Assembly: GCA_038363925.1 (NCBI GenBank) | Contig: JAQQWL010000002.1 | Location: forward strand, 806,001-870,000 | Length of the DNA stretch: 64,000 nucleotides | Origin: Apiospora phragmitis | Lineage: Eukaryota; Ascomycota; Sordariomycetes; Amphisphaeriales; Apiosporaceae | Direction: 5' to 3' | Shown: in pieces, positions 53,969-64,000 of the stretch | Layout of the letters: the number at the start of each line of letters is the position of its first letter | Numbering within the stretch: position 1 is the stretch's first letter | Program-made: the position numbers and the translations under genes | The notes under the pieces: model-generated | Told to the model about the DNA's origin: nothing | The model's database searches: none | Seen by the model: only the letters and a program-made list of their open reading frames with translations

Positions 53969-56080
53969 TCACAGGGCCGATCCTCCGCGACGGCGGTGCT
54001 TGCCTGGGAATTCGACATCCGGATGGCACACCCGGTAATGTCTGGTGAGGGCATCGGCGCGGCTGAACGTCTTCTCTTCCGTGCATAGGTTGCAGCGCAC
54101 CTTTTGCTTGCGCGCATTATGAATCGTATCCTCATGTCTCGTAAGATCGTAAGGGCGCGAAAAAACCGTAGCGCAAGGCTTCCCGGTGCTGGGGTTGATC
54201 CGGTCGCACCGGTGTGGCCCGGCCTGGCTGCCCAGTAGGGTATCGGCGACACTTGGAGACGAGACTGTCGTAGAAACAGCGCGGGCAGTGTGCAGTGTAT
54301 TCGCCTGTCGGTGTCCCTCCCGCTTGTGCTTTTGCAGAAGAGCGGGCGTCTCAAATCTCAGCGTGCACCCATGGTATGTGCATGTGTAAGTACCTCCATC
54401 AGCCGTGGTCTTAGCGGGTCTTTGTGGCGTAGACAAGTTGGTCATGTCGGATCCGTTGCTGTCGGCCGAACTCATCCTCGAGAAGGTAGAAACCGATGGC
54501 GTAGCCTGCTGCTGGTTCGGGCGAGAGATGAAGGGATATTGCTGGGGTACCTGGATGCTGGTGGGCATGCTGAAGTTGAATGCGCTTTGCAAAGGTGTCT
54601 CGGGGGCTGTGGAGAAGGCGTGGCTTTGCTGCTGTGGCGTGGGCTTGGCCATCTGGTCCAGGTGGAAGTTGTTGGTCTCCTGGGGAGGAAAGAGCGGGAA
54701 GTTTGAGTCATCACTTTCGTTGAACTCGAGCATAGCATCCTTGGGCGAGATGGTGTTTGGCGTCCCCTGCTGTTGGCTCAGGGCGTTGCGCGCGAGGTGC
54801 TGGTGCCAGGCTTTCGCATCTTGTTCTTGTTTCAACTTCTCGCGTACCTGCTGGGCCGAGCTGATTCGAACCTTCTGCTGATTTTGCTGCTGCTGCTGCT
54901 GCGATTGCGCAAAGTCGTTGAGGACAGGTGCAAGGGGTGAACCATGTCGGAATGGCGAGTGCGAAGAGGACGAGGTAGGTGACTGAGTTGCGCTGAGGTG
55001 CTGGCTGTTGGCAGCCTGGAGCCTCTGCGCAAAGAGGTCATTGGTAGGTGACATATCCAGCTGGCTCTGAGCTGCGGGAGACGCCGAGGTGATGGTGAAG
55101 CTTGGGCTGTACAGTTCGTCGCTGTAGATGTCTGTCATAGTCCGGTCAAGCTTGGGTACGTTGGGGTTGTTGGTATAAGCTATAATATCCGAGAGATCTT
55201 GTAAGCAGATGTTGTCTTCATTTCCGAAAGTAAGTGGGTGGGGATTTAGATCAAGGTCGTCAAGGAAATACTGAAGGGGTATCGGGAGTTCCGAGGAGGT
55301 CTCACCATTCTTTCGCCTCCGTTGGGTATTTTGGTCCTCAGGCTCATGGTACGAAGGCGTGGCGGGTGAGTCACCGCCTACCGTTGAACTCGAACTCGCC
55401 ACCGACCTCGCATTCGATCTCGTACTGGATCCAATCGGGGAGAAGTCGGGAGCCGGGAGAAGGCCGTTATTCGTTTGCTGTGGTTGCGACCTTGACAGGT
55501 TCGGCAGACCGTCGGCCATTAATGTCGTGTCGTGGTGAGCGTTGCCAAAAGATTGCTGCAATGCTGTGTAAAAGGAGTCGTTGAGGGTCATGGGCTTGCC
55601 CATCTGGTAGGAGTAGTTGCCGTCGCCACCCGCCGTGAGATCATGATAGCCATCGCTAGTCGAATCCGTCACGGCGATCTGGGGGTTGGAGGTGTTGGCG
55701 TTGAAGGGTGACGCGGGACCATTGGATCCCAAGGAAGACAGTGATGATTCGCGCTGGTGTCCTAACCGGTGGGCAGCACGAGGGGTCTGCTGGCCCTGGA
55801 GTAACCAGGCTGGCTCGGAAGGCATTAATTCTGGCACTTGGTTCAGGTTGTTGGTATTGCTGTGGCTTGCGGACTCGATCGACTCGGGTGTCAATGAGGA
55901 TACTCTGCTCAGCTTGTTAATGTTGTAGTTGCCACGGGCTGGTAGGCCTCCAGCAAAAGGTGCGGAAGTTGTCGTCGAGAAGTTGTTTGTATATTGTGTC
56001 GAGTCGTCTAAGTTGAAGGACGGGTAGTTGTGTAAATGGTTTGTTCTCGAAGGAGTGTAAGGTTGATGAGCAAGCATCAT
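53969..56080 (-). CDS. rpn4: C2H2 zinc-finger regulator, Rpn4-like
   Basis: This single-exon gene encodes 703 residues. The first 560 are Ser/Asn/Gln-rich and acidic, with a Gln run (54880-54905) and short hydrophobic-acidic patches typical of transactivation domains. Three fingers end the protein: TYTCTYHGC...HKREGH (Cys567, Cys572, His585, His590); CDRINPSTGKPC...RHEDTIH (625, 636, 649, 654), with an unusually long Cys-Cys loop; and CNLC...RHYRVCH (663, 666, 681, 686). The tail is basic (GKHRRRGG). The INPSTGKPC...FSRPYDLTRHEDTIH finger followed by FSRADALTRH is, as I recall, the pattern of fungal Rpn4, the activator of proteasome genes. It acts in the nucleus. The start is the ATG pair at 56075-56080; the open frame extends two codons further but without ATG. 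An unrelated C2H2 factor is the alternative. Confidence 0.7.
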   Translation of the reverse strand: MMLAHQPYTPSRTNHLHNYPSFNLDDSTQYTNNFSTTTSAPFAGGLPARGNYNINKLSRVSSLTPESIESASHSNTNNLNQVPELMPSEPAWLLQGQQTPRAAHRLGHQRESSLSSLGSNGPASPFNANTSNPQIAVTDSTSDGYHDLTAGGDGNYSYQMGKPMTLNDSFYTALQQSFGNAHHDTTLMADGLPNLSRSQPQQTNNGLLPAPDFSPIGSSTRSNARSVASSSSTVGGDSPATPSYHEPEDQNTQRRRKNGETSSELPIPLQYFLDDLDLNPHPLTFGNEDNICLQDLSDIIAYTNNPNVPKLDRTMTDIYSDELYSPSFTITSASPAAQSQLDMSPTNDLFAQRLQAANSQHLSATQSPTSSSSHSPFRHGSPLAPVLNDFAQSQQQQQQNQQKVRISSAQQVREKLKQEQDAKAWHQHLARNALSQQQGTPNTISPKDAMLEFNESDDSNFPLFPPQETNNFHLDQMAKPTPQQQSHAFSTAPETPLQSAFNFSMPTSIQVPQQYPFISRPNQQQATPSVSTFSRMSSADSNGSDMTNLSTPQRPAKTTADGGTYTCTYHGCTLRFETPALLQKHKREGHRQANTLHTARAVSTTVSSPSVADTLLGSQAGPHRCDRINPSTGKPCATVFSRPYDLTRHEDTIHNARKQKVRCNLCTEEKTFSRADALTRHYRVCHPDVEFPGKHRRRGGSAL

Positions 56081-57000
56081 GGTCAAAATGGAATGATGTC
56101 GAATATATTGCTGAATCTGATCTGAGATCTGGCGGGATGGTCGGGAAGGAATACCAAAGAAGGTTTCGAATAGGTACTCTTGTATATAGATGGTTCTTCT
56201 CGTGCGAGATCAAGATGTGTAAGTTGTGTGTGGGGGTAATAGTTATGAGTAGTCGTAGGAGCTGGTGTGTAAGTGGTGTAAGTGGCGTGGCGATTCTTTT
56301 ATAAAAGGGTCCTCTGGGTAGAGGGAGCTTACAACGAAGTACCCAAGTATCTTTCGTCGTAGTCGAGCCAAGATTGGAGAATGAGCAGGGGCAACCCTTG
56401 TCCTGGTGGAAAAAAGAAAAGGGCCCTTGAGATAAAAAGTCGATCTGGGTAGCGCAGGTTGCGGTGGGTACTTGTATCCTCTACGCAACGTCCGGTCCAA
56501 GGAAAGGTACGTAGAGCCTTTGAGGGTCCTGAGGTCATGTGTTCACTCAAGCCGCTCCTTGATGACTCTTCCGTTTGTCGGGCCTCGCTCCTTAGCTAAG
56601 TTTCGTCGGGGTTATGCCGCAAAAGCTGTCGACGTAGTCGTATCGATAGTCGCGGCGTTTGTTCCGGATGAGTAGTCTAGGGCTAGGCACCCAGTGTAGG
56701 TAGTCAGAGGTGCTTGCTTGCTCTTGCTGGCTGGATGTGGAAATGCTGCCTGAAGCTGTGAAGTAAAGTATTCAATCCAAGATCATCGATTATATATATC
56801 TCTCTGTTTGCAATTGATCACAGCCATATGCAGCCATACGGCAGGTGCGATGGCATTGATGAGCCCTCCGCGCAGATGCAAATTGATGGAAATGTTACAC
56901 ACACTCACGCTCGCAACACACACATTTCTTTCGTTCGGAACCTGTCTGCTGCGTGACGTAGACTGCAGGGATCATGGCTCGGCTCTGGGCGGCCGCGCAG
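56081..57000 (-). promoter_or_regulatory. Upstream region of the Rpn4-like gene
   Basis: On the minus strand a strong TATA-like sequence (TTTTATAAAAG at 56297-56307) lies about 220 bp before the start codon, between GC-richer stretches. The region 56310-56600 has several short ATG frames (possible upstream ORFs) but no conserved protein. Rpn4 itself is usually stress-regulated; no specific heat-shock or drug-response element was identified with confidence. Confidence 0.4.
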
Positions 57001-60000
57001 CGACACTGACGGACACTGCTACGTAGTGTGGTTGCAGTACATGCTATGTACCTCCTGCTCTCGACATGGGTACTACGGCATCCCCACTACCCGCCCATCA
57101 TCACCCAATCAATCCGTCATACCGTTATTAGCCCATCTCCCTCCGTTTCCATGGGCGGCCTTACAGAACGGCTTGGATTTGCTTGTGTAATCCATCCCAT
57201 CGAATGTCCTTGGTCCATCTAGCTTTACCAGACCACTGTCGCGCTGTCTCATATTGTGGGATGGTCCATGACCGTATGACCGGTTCAGCGAAGCGGCTGT
57301 GTCTCTACACGGACAGCCATACCTCGGCATATCGGAGAATACGTCAGTTATTAGTTTCTTTTATTAATGAATTGATTATGTAAGTAGGTATTCACAAATA
57401 CTGCCAGTTAATGAGAGACGGTATGCCAAGCCGCCTTAAGTCCGACGAGCCAAAGAGAACTTGATAGATGCTTTGTTGATAGGCTGCCCAATTGCCCAAT
57501 AAAGATGAAGGGGCTGAGTATTCGATACCGTCGAAAGAAGGAAGGGGACTGCGAGAAAAGGAAAAAAAAAAAGTCTTCTGCATATCTCCTTGCTTCCTGC
57601 ATGGGAATGGCACACCTCGAAAGCAACAAGCCTCGTGTTCCCGGACGATGCCGACCCTCTGAAAAACCCAGCAAGTAGACAAGCCTGATGCGCTAAGAAC
57701 TTTCCCGACTCTTTCCCGGGCCAGCCTGTAGATCAATTGCCCGTTCGTCTTTAACGTTCGAAAGGGTTAACCTACCAGATCTCGCCAAACAGACAACATT
57801 CATCTTGTCGGCTCTGTCCCGCGGTAAACCCACTGCACTGCCACAGATCCATGCGACACAACATGCAAGCCACACAGGGGCCACGTCTTAGATTCGCAGT
57901 GCGCCACACGTCTCGACCACTGCCAGCAAGTAAGCAAGCCAGACTGCGCTTTATCAGATCTCCGCCCTGTCCGGTAGAACTACGGCTCAGCACGGAAGAG
58001 TCAAAATGCTCGGTTAGCAGTCCCCGGCATACGTGTACTGGGCAATGCAAGGTTTGGTATGACTCTACCACTATACCGAGGCAAGAAAAAACTTGTAGTG
58101 ATCCTCCCTTTCCGGAATGCCTATCCGATGGTATCCTGAATTGGATGCCCATGCTCTACTAGCGTACCAATAGCACAGGGCTGGGCCAGGCGGCTATCTC
58201 AGCAGCTATGCCTGGTTAGTGACAGTTTTGTAGGTTAGATCTGACTGGGAAACGTGCATCTGCATCTCTGCTGACACGGCCTCGTGAATCATCTGGGGTA
58301 GATGAGCTGAACCGGCATGTCAGGCCAGGAACAGGCAGCTGGATTTCAAACAGCGGAGGGAGTATGTTTGCCCGTTCCTTGCTCTCCCCATGCCATTGCA
58401 ACAGTGACTGCATAAGTTCACATCTCCGATGGCGAATTTGTATCATATAATGGAATTCATTATGCATCTGTCAGCATTCCCATAAGACCATCCTACAAAT
58501 TCCTAAGCGACATTCGGAGCTTTCGTAATCCGATATTCGGCGCCCGCACAGCATTGGTCCTAAAATGAGTACATACCCCTCAGCTCGGCATTTGGAATAT
58601 ACAAACATTCTTGCTCGTATACTCTTGCATATCGTCTCGCCTTGTGTCACAGGGCTGAGCTAATTGAGTGTTTGTCGCAAATTATGTTATTTCTTCGTTA
58701 ATGGCACGTGGCATTGAGTTGCTTGATGCTATTCGTACCTGATGATACTGCAGCTGCTGGGCGGATTCTCCGAAACATAGCTGCTGCTCTAGCCTAGCTT
58801 ACATGCAGGGAGAGCAAAACGGACTGTCAACTTTTCTCTACTCTACACTGGGCCGTTCTAAGCCGTTCGGACGGGCAGAGAAGATCGGTCCCGGCGCAAT
58901 GGTGGAGACTCGATCCGAACATTCTGAGCTCAGCAATTCCAGTCTCGCTATATCGCGTTCTCTCTGGACACCAGCTGCAGCCTGCAATGGAGAAGAATGT
59001 CTGCGACGCCCTCTTTCCTTCGGCTGCGCATACGTAGACCACTTTCGCATATGTAAACGTTCATGTGATTACGAGTCCAGATGTTGCACGCGTCTTCCGT
59101 GGCTCCGGATATACGGATGCGAAAGGATGCACAAGCCGCAATCCATGACGGCATGACTAACCGGACATCACGGTAAGATCCACAGTATAGTATGTACGCG
59201 TTGCCGCCAAGAGGCAGCTATATTACGAACGAGGCTTAAGTTGAGCCCGTCATGAATCCTTTCTGCATTTGTCAGTACCGCCCACGCAGTTCGGGTTCTG
59301 GGAGATTGTGCGCCCGGAGTATTGTTCGCGGTGAAGTGATCCCTATGTCCGCCACTCCAGACCGCCTCCATATAGGTGCAGATTGGGATATAAAAATAGT
59401 TCCAGCCTATACTTCGGAGATGCTACTTCTACTATTGCATTTGGATTTGCCTCGTTGCTGCAGGATAGGATAAATGTGAAAAGGTCGTTAGCTGCGTGTG
59501 GTTGTTTCTGAGGCTTGATGGCTGAACTAGATCGTCCCGGAGATCTGGAACTCGAAAAAGCCGGCTAACGGTTAAGCGAAGCCAGTTCAGGTGTGGGTGG
59601 ATGCGGTATTGCTGCTAAATTCAGCACCCATTGCACCACGTTTCTGTCGGTCAGCCCGTGTCAGTCGCTAAACTCGCGCCTTTCCGAAGTCCCGATTGCC
59701 CCAGAGATGGGATTCTTCTCGCTCTCTATCCTATTCCAGATCGGTAATTGAAACTTCATTCGAGAACATCTAAATATACACCTTCGAGTTACACGGGAAT
59801 ATAGAATTAAGGCCTGAACTCGGACCTAGCTCGGAGAGCTTTTACTTTGCATTTATTTCACGGAGTTGCTTGAGCCAAAGATGAGTATGAAAAGTGAACA
59901 TATATCCCTAGGTGCATGTACTATATCGCCCAGAGGTGGCAAGCGTATTAGTCATTTAAACATATCTAGATACATATGCTTCTATTATCCCGCAGTCGGC

Positions 60001-62820
60001 GGTGGTATAGAGATCGCTGTATCGAACAACTGCATAATCTGCACAGCCTTACAAGATACGCTGGGCTACTCTTGTTCTCCGCGGGATCGCTGACTAGGGA
60101 CATGGGGACAAACTGTAGCTATAGCGAAGCAGGTGGCTTTCAAATCGATATGCAGTCGCTTTGCTATCCACGTGGGAGGGTGCTGCGGACTAGCCAAATC
60201 TCGTTCGCTAGAGGGCCATCGCTTCGACCGACAGGAGTCTTGGTTGGTCATGTCGAGGGGAGACATGTCTTGGACGCTGACCCAACCCTCTCGGCGGCTT
60301 CCGGCGGCGCGAACTAGACGCCTGTCAAGCCTGCGGCGCAGCAGCTGTACTGTAGCTGCTCTCCAGTAAGAGAAAAGCCCTCCCGTCGCGACTGGTCGAT
60401 TGCGGGGGTCGGCAGTGGGCGGATGGCGTCTAGAATGGGCTCCAGGGGCTCAGCCACTGTAACATTGCAGCTGCATAGACGGCAGGCCTGCATCCCACCT
60501 TAAACTGACAGGCGCGCCTCGGCTTTCAGCTGGTCGTATCCAGAGAAAAAAGGAGGGTCCGGAATATATTCGCCTCTTCATTTATTTTTCGTTGGGAGAG
60601 AGAACCCAAGGGGAGGATGGTTCTGGACTCGCGAAGATACCTCCTGTTGCCAGTTTGTCGAGCGACCTCTCTCTCTGCTGCTGCTGCACTTGGCAGTTTC
60701 CACTCTCCACTCAGCCACAGAGGCACACGGTCGCACCCACTTACGGTTCGCATTAACGACCAGCCAGTCGGGCAGCCGTCGTGATCAGATACGAGAAAGG
60801 CCTCCGGCTTCAGGTACTCAGTCTGCTCCAGAACCGATGATAGCCTCCTTTGCTCGGCGCATGGTGGATTGTGAAGTTGCCGGGTTGCATTGCGGTGAAG
60901 CCAGATAGATAGTAGGTTGGATGCAGCTGGACACAGACCAGGCTTGCACACGAGCCTCGTGTGCCGTGCCGTTCGACCCGACTCTCGTAAGTCGGACGAC
61001 GCAGCTTCAAGTTCGAGATGCGAGCTGCTCTGCTACTCTGCATGTTCCGTTCGGGCGGAGAGCCGAGGAAAGTCCTTCGCCTTCACATGCATTCCAGAAC
61101 ATGCCTTGATACCTTCCCTCTTTCTCTCTTCGCGGCGCAGTATGACTCAGCCCATGCCATGATGGTCCCTTTTCGATGACCCTTTTCGATGACCCTTCTC
61201 TCTGTTTTATTGCAATCACGTAGTACACGGGGTGGTCTGTCGTGGGCTATACGGTTCACCTCTCCTCCAGTAGCGGTCCCCTAGGTGAGTTCGACGAAGG
61301 TGCAGTGGATCATAGGAGAGATGATCGAAACCGTTGACGCTGTATTGATTTCGATATCTGCTTCGTAGTCTGATTTTATATCTAGATTTATATTCACTGC
61401 GTGTACCCAGTGGCGATGGTATTAGCATAAGATTATGTAGACATATTGAAGCTTCCCTTGCGCATTTGACGACTGGCTAGCCGCAACATGAGCCGTATAC
61501 TGGGCCTATGTAGAAACAGTACCTTATCGTATGTTGCCAGCATGTGAGTCTCTCACTGTATTTCAAATCATTGCCCGCTGCCAGTATGCCACGGCAAGTG
61601 GTCCTTTGCCAGGCTATTGGTTGTTTTATAGCAACATTTCAGGTTGATTGATCTAGATTTGGTTTGTGGTTTTGTTTTATAACATATCGAATGCGATGGA
61701 CCACTTCAAGAGACGTATACACCTGTACCAAGGGCATGATGGATAACAAATCACCGAAAGTGAAACATGGCGAGGTAATTCAGCGGGAGTACTGCGAGAC
61801 TGATGACATAACTAGCATGGCAATGCTGTACGATAATTCATAAGACAACATGACTGCAGAGGGAGGAGATATCGGCTGTATTTACGGTGAGGACATTATC
61901 TTGTGAATATAGGTTAGAGATTCTCGACTAGGAGTTTCTCATATTGCAAACACTGGCCACATACTGTGTATTTCAATGCATACAAGAAAGACCTGCTTGA
62001 TGGGCGGAGAACAGTTGCAACTGTGATGGTCAATAATCCCGCAGTGTGGTGAGTGAGGTGGTGGAATAAGGGTAGTGTCATCACGTACAGCTAGTAACGA
62101 CCCAAACTGCAGCCAGGTAACCGTGGAAATAAACCATGGACACAAGGGGAGTACGAGTATGATTACAAAGATATTCCAGTATCCCTCTCGGTTTTGATAA
62201 CATAGTTGGTATGTGTTGATGTCATATCTGTGATTACCAGGTCTGATACAGAGGAATGGGTAGTAAATACTTTCTCACATGAAGCAACGGAATATGCGGC
62301 CGAGTGGACGATCGGTTGTAACAGTGGCACGAAGAGCATACAATACACGGTTATATGACCTGAGTATATAATATCGTGACTCCTATCTAGATAATGGACC
62401 AAAGACAAGTCCACTGCCAGCATACTCAAGCCCAAAAGTGATTCACTGCGACGCCCACTGAATGTGGTATTATACACGTAGTATGAGCATTCGTAGAACA
62501 GTAGACCACATATCAATTATGGGAAATCGACACGTCATACGTTGGCGTGGTTCACGAAGTCCTATAGATCACCATCCTATAGATCCATCAGTTTGGAGAC
62601 TTCGCGAATAGGCACATGACCACTCAGCTGTTCATGACAGCCGAGTAGGTGCATGGAGTGCAAACAGATCATGCTAGGGATACTACCAATAAAATATCAT
62701 GTGAGTTAGTGATACTCGCATTCCTACGAGATACTAGACATAAGCTTAACAAATGTGCATAGCGTTCAAAACGTGAAATAACAAATCGACCAATTCAACA
62801 TGTCCAAACCACACCACACC
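57001..62820. other. Long region of normal composition without a convincing gene
   Basis: About 5.8 kb of ordinary composition (not RIP-like). Frames are at most about 140 codons, lack introns joining into conserved proteins, and show no familiar motif. No tRNA cloverleaf, 5S rRNA or terminal repeat was found. Small local repeats exist, such as CCCTTTTCGATGA tandemly at 61168-61195. It may hold non-coding transcripts, regulatory DNA or genes with exons too short to see. Confidence 0.5.
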
Positions 62821-62829
62821 ATAAAACGC

Positions 62830-62935
62830 CTGCACTACATACAGAACCAGAGAGCGGATATTTTCAGCTTCGGAGTTATCTTATTTAGAATGCTGAGGCT
62901 TAGTTGCCCTGAGAGGATTACGCATCATGTAGGCT
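62830..62935 (+). pseudogene. Possible protein-kinase relic
   Basis: Within a 150-codon frame at 62800-63252, the peptide NQRADIFSFGVILFRML resembles kinase subdomain IX (consensus D-x-[WFY]-S-x-G-V-x-L-x-E-[ML]). The residues before and after it do not continue the kinase fold: no HRD, DFG or APE motif was found nearby in any frame. It could be a fragment of a lost kinase gene, or chance. The invariant Glu after LF is Arg here. Confidence 0.3.
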
Positions 62936-63840
62936 GCAGCCTATGCAAATGTCAAACCACAACCAATATCTCGGCACATACTAGACTAGGCAGGCAATAT
63001 CCAACCTGGGATATGCAAGACTCTGTCCTCATTAGCTGGTCCGAGACACAGAAGCGAGAGATAGTGACTCATCGCACACCTTTATCCTATAGTCATGACG
63101 GTTGGTCATATTATCAAGCAACAAGACTCACGACGCGAGGCTGCGGCACAGCCTTGGCTAGATGTCGCCAGCCAGCCTTGCAACACAACTCGACTCTACT
63201 TGTCCACGATAACACCACCACAATGGTTCAGCAGCAAGCAATCCACGTGTGACTCATGTCACCCCAACAAGATTCGTGCCTACGAAATGACTCAACATAA
63301 ACTCCACGTCGACTTTTCTTGTCATGTGGTGTATTGATTCTGTATGCTAGGCACCCCAAGGTGAGCCACACTAGGCAAGGCTATCTACATGCTTTCGGTA
63401 ATGGCCGCATGGGTAGGATGGTGACCATGGATGACGCGACAAAGTTACGCGTATTGGCCTCCATGATTGATTACCTACGAGACCAAGACAGCAAGACGTG
63501 CCAGCTTACGCAGGAGACAGATCACACACAGCAGGAGACTTCACGAGGCAGGTGGAAAAAGACACGATGTGTTTGGTTTGTTTGCTTATTTCTCAAATGT
63601 TCCTGTCGGATTGATTATGCCTCGTCGGACAATCCTTATAATAGAAACCCCCATTCCCTTATGGTACACTTTGTGTGATCAGAACACCCTTAAAAAACGA
63701 AGAACCCAAATCCCATGATTCGTCATGACCAAGCCACTGTGCAGAAATAATTTGCGGCCATCGCAAGAAATGACTTTCGTAACAGACGTGAAACCAGAAC
63801 ACCTTCCAACAGTATGCGTGGACCCAACGCTTGCTTTGCT
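62936..63840. other. 3' flank of histone H4, no gene seen
   Basis: About 0.9 kb downstream of H4. The open frames here (for example 63319-63678) show no recognisable motif. The part just left of 63841 should include the H4 3' untranslated region. Confidence 0.5.

Positions 63841-64000
<160 letters not shown>

Noticed and set aside
60966..60990. GTTCGACCC-like T-loop suggesting a tRNA
   Set aside because: No matching acceptor, D or anticodon stems can be formed around it. No tRNA or 5S rRNA was found in 35.7-64 kb.
62163..62516. 117-residue minus-strand frame near the right end
   Set aside because: No known motif, no plausible promoter context, and composition like the surrounding non-coding DNA.

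Overview
This is nuclear DNA of a filamentous ascomycete (Pezizomycotina). The evidence is a pentafunctional AROM gene, short GT-AG introns of about 57-67 bases with CTRAC-like branch sites, fungal gene families, and a large repeat block showing the signature of repeat-induced point mutation (RIP). The class cannot be fixed by eye.

Bases 1 to about 35,700 are an extremely AT-rich transposon graveyard with no intact gene. CpA/TpG is almost absent, and most surviving C and G sit in CpG. I can read through the decay. There are at least nine Fot1/pogo-type DNA transposons of about 1.8-1.9 kb, in three groups called A, B and C here. Several still have terminal inverted repeats flanked by TA. There are also two nested chromodomain Ty3/gypsy retrotransposons lying on the minus strand. 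The nesting is explicit. A group-B pogo element (21924-23340 and 35072-35495) is split by a gypsy element at 23341-35066, with a 5-bp target duplication GTCTA on each side. That gypsy element is itself interrupted by a second, nearly full-length gypsy at 26246-33711. Both gypsy copies carry an extra plus-strand reading frame between the integrase/chromodomain end and the 3' LTR. Its decayed Cys positions fit a Zn2Cys6-like spacing. This is the most unusual feature of the window.

Bases 35,700-64,000 have ordinary base composition and genes. In order: a decayed gene for a multi-span membrane protein of the NPDISGLGV type (minus) beside the repeat block; a small GC-rich hydrophilic stress-type protein (plus); a rhomboid-family protease (minus); an 11-exon MFS drug/polyamine-type transporter (minus); aro1/AROM (plus); a C2H2 regulator resembling Rpn4 (minus); a long stretch without convincing genes; and the C-terminal end of histone H4 (minus), cut by the window edge.

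These genes are not an operon or an obvious cluster. MFS and aro1 are divergent and share a 1.3 kb intergenic region that holds a TGACTCA (Gcn4/CpcA-type) site about 180 bp upstream of aro1. This fits cross-pathway control of aromatic amino acid synthesis. The Rpn4-like gene has a TATA-like box and a long leader. The membrane-protein pseudogene next to the repeat block carries stop codons that could have come from C-to-T changes in CAA, which suggests RIP leaking into neighbouring single-copy DNA.
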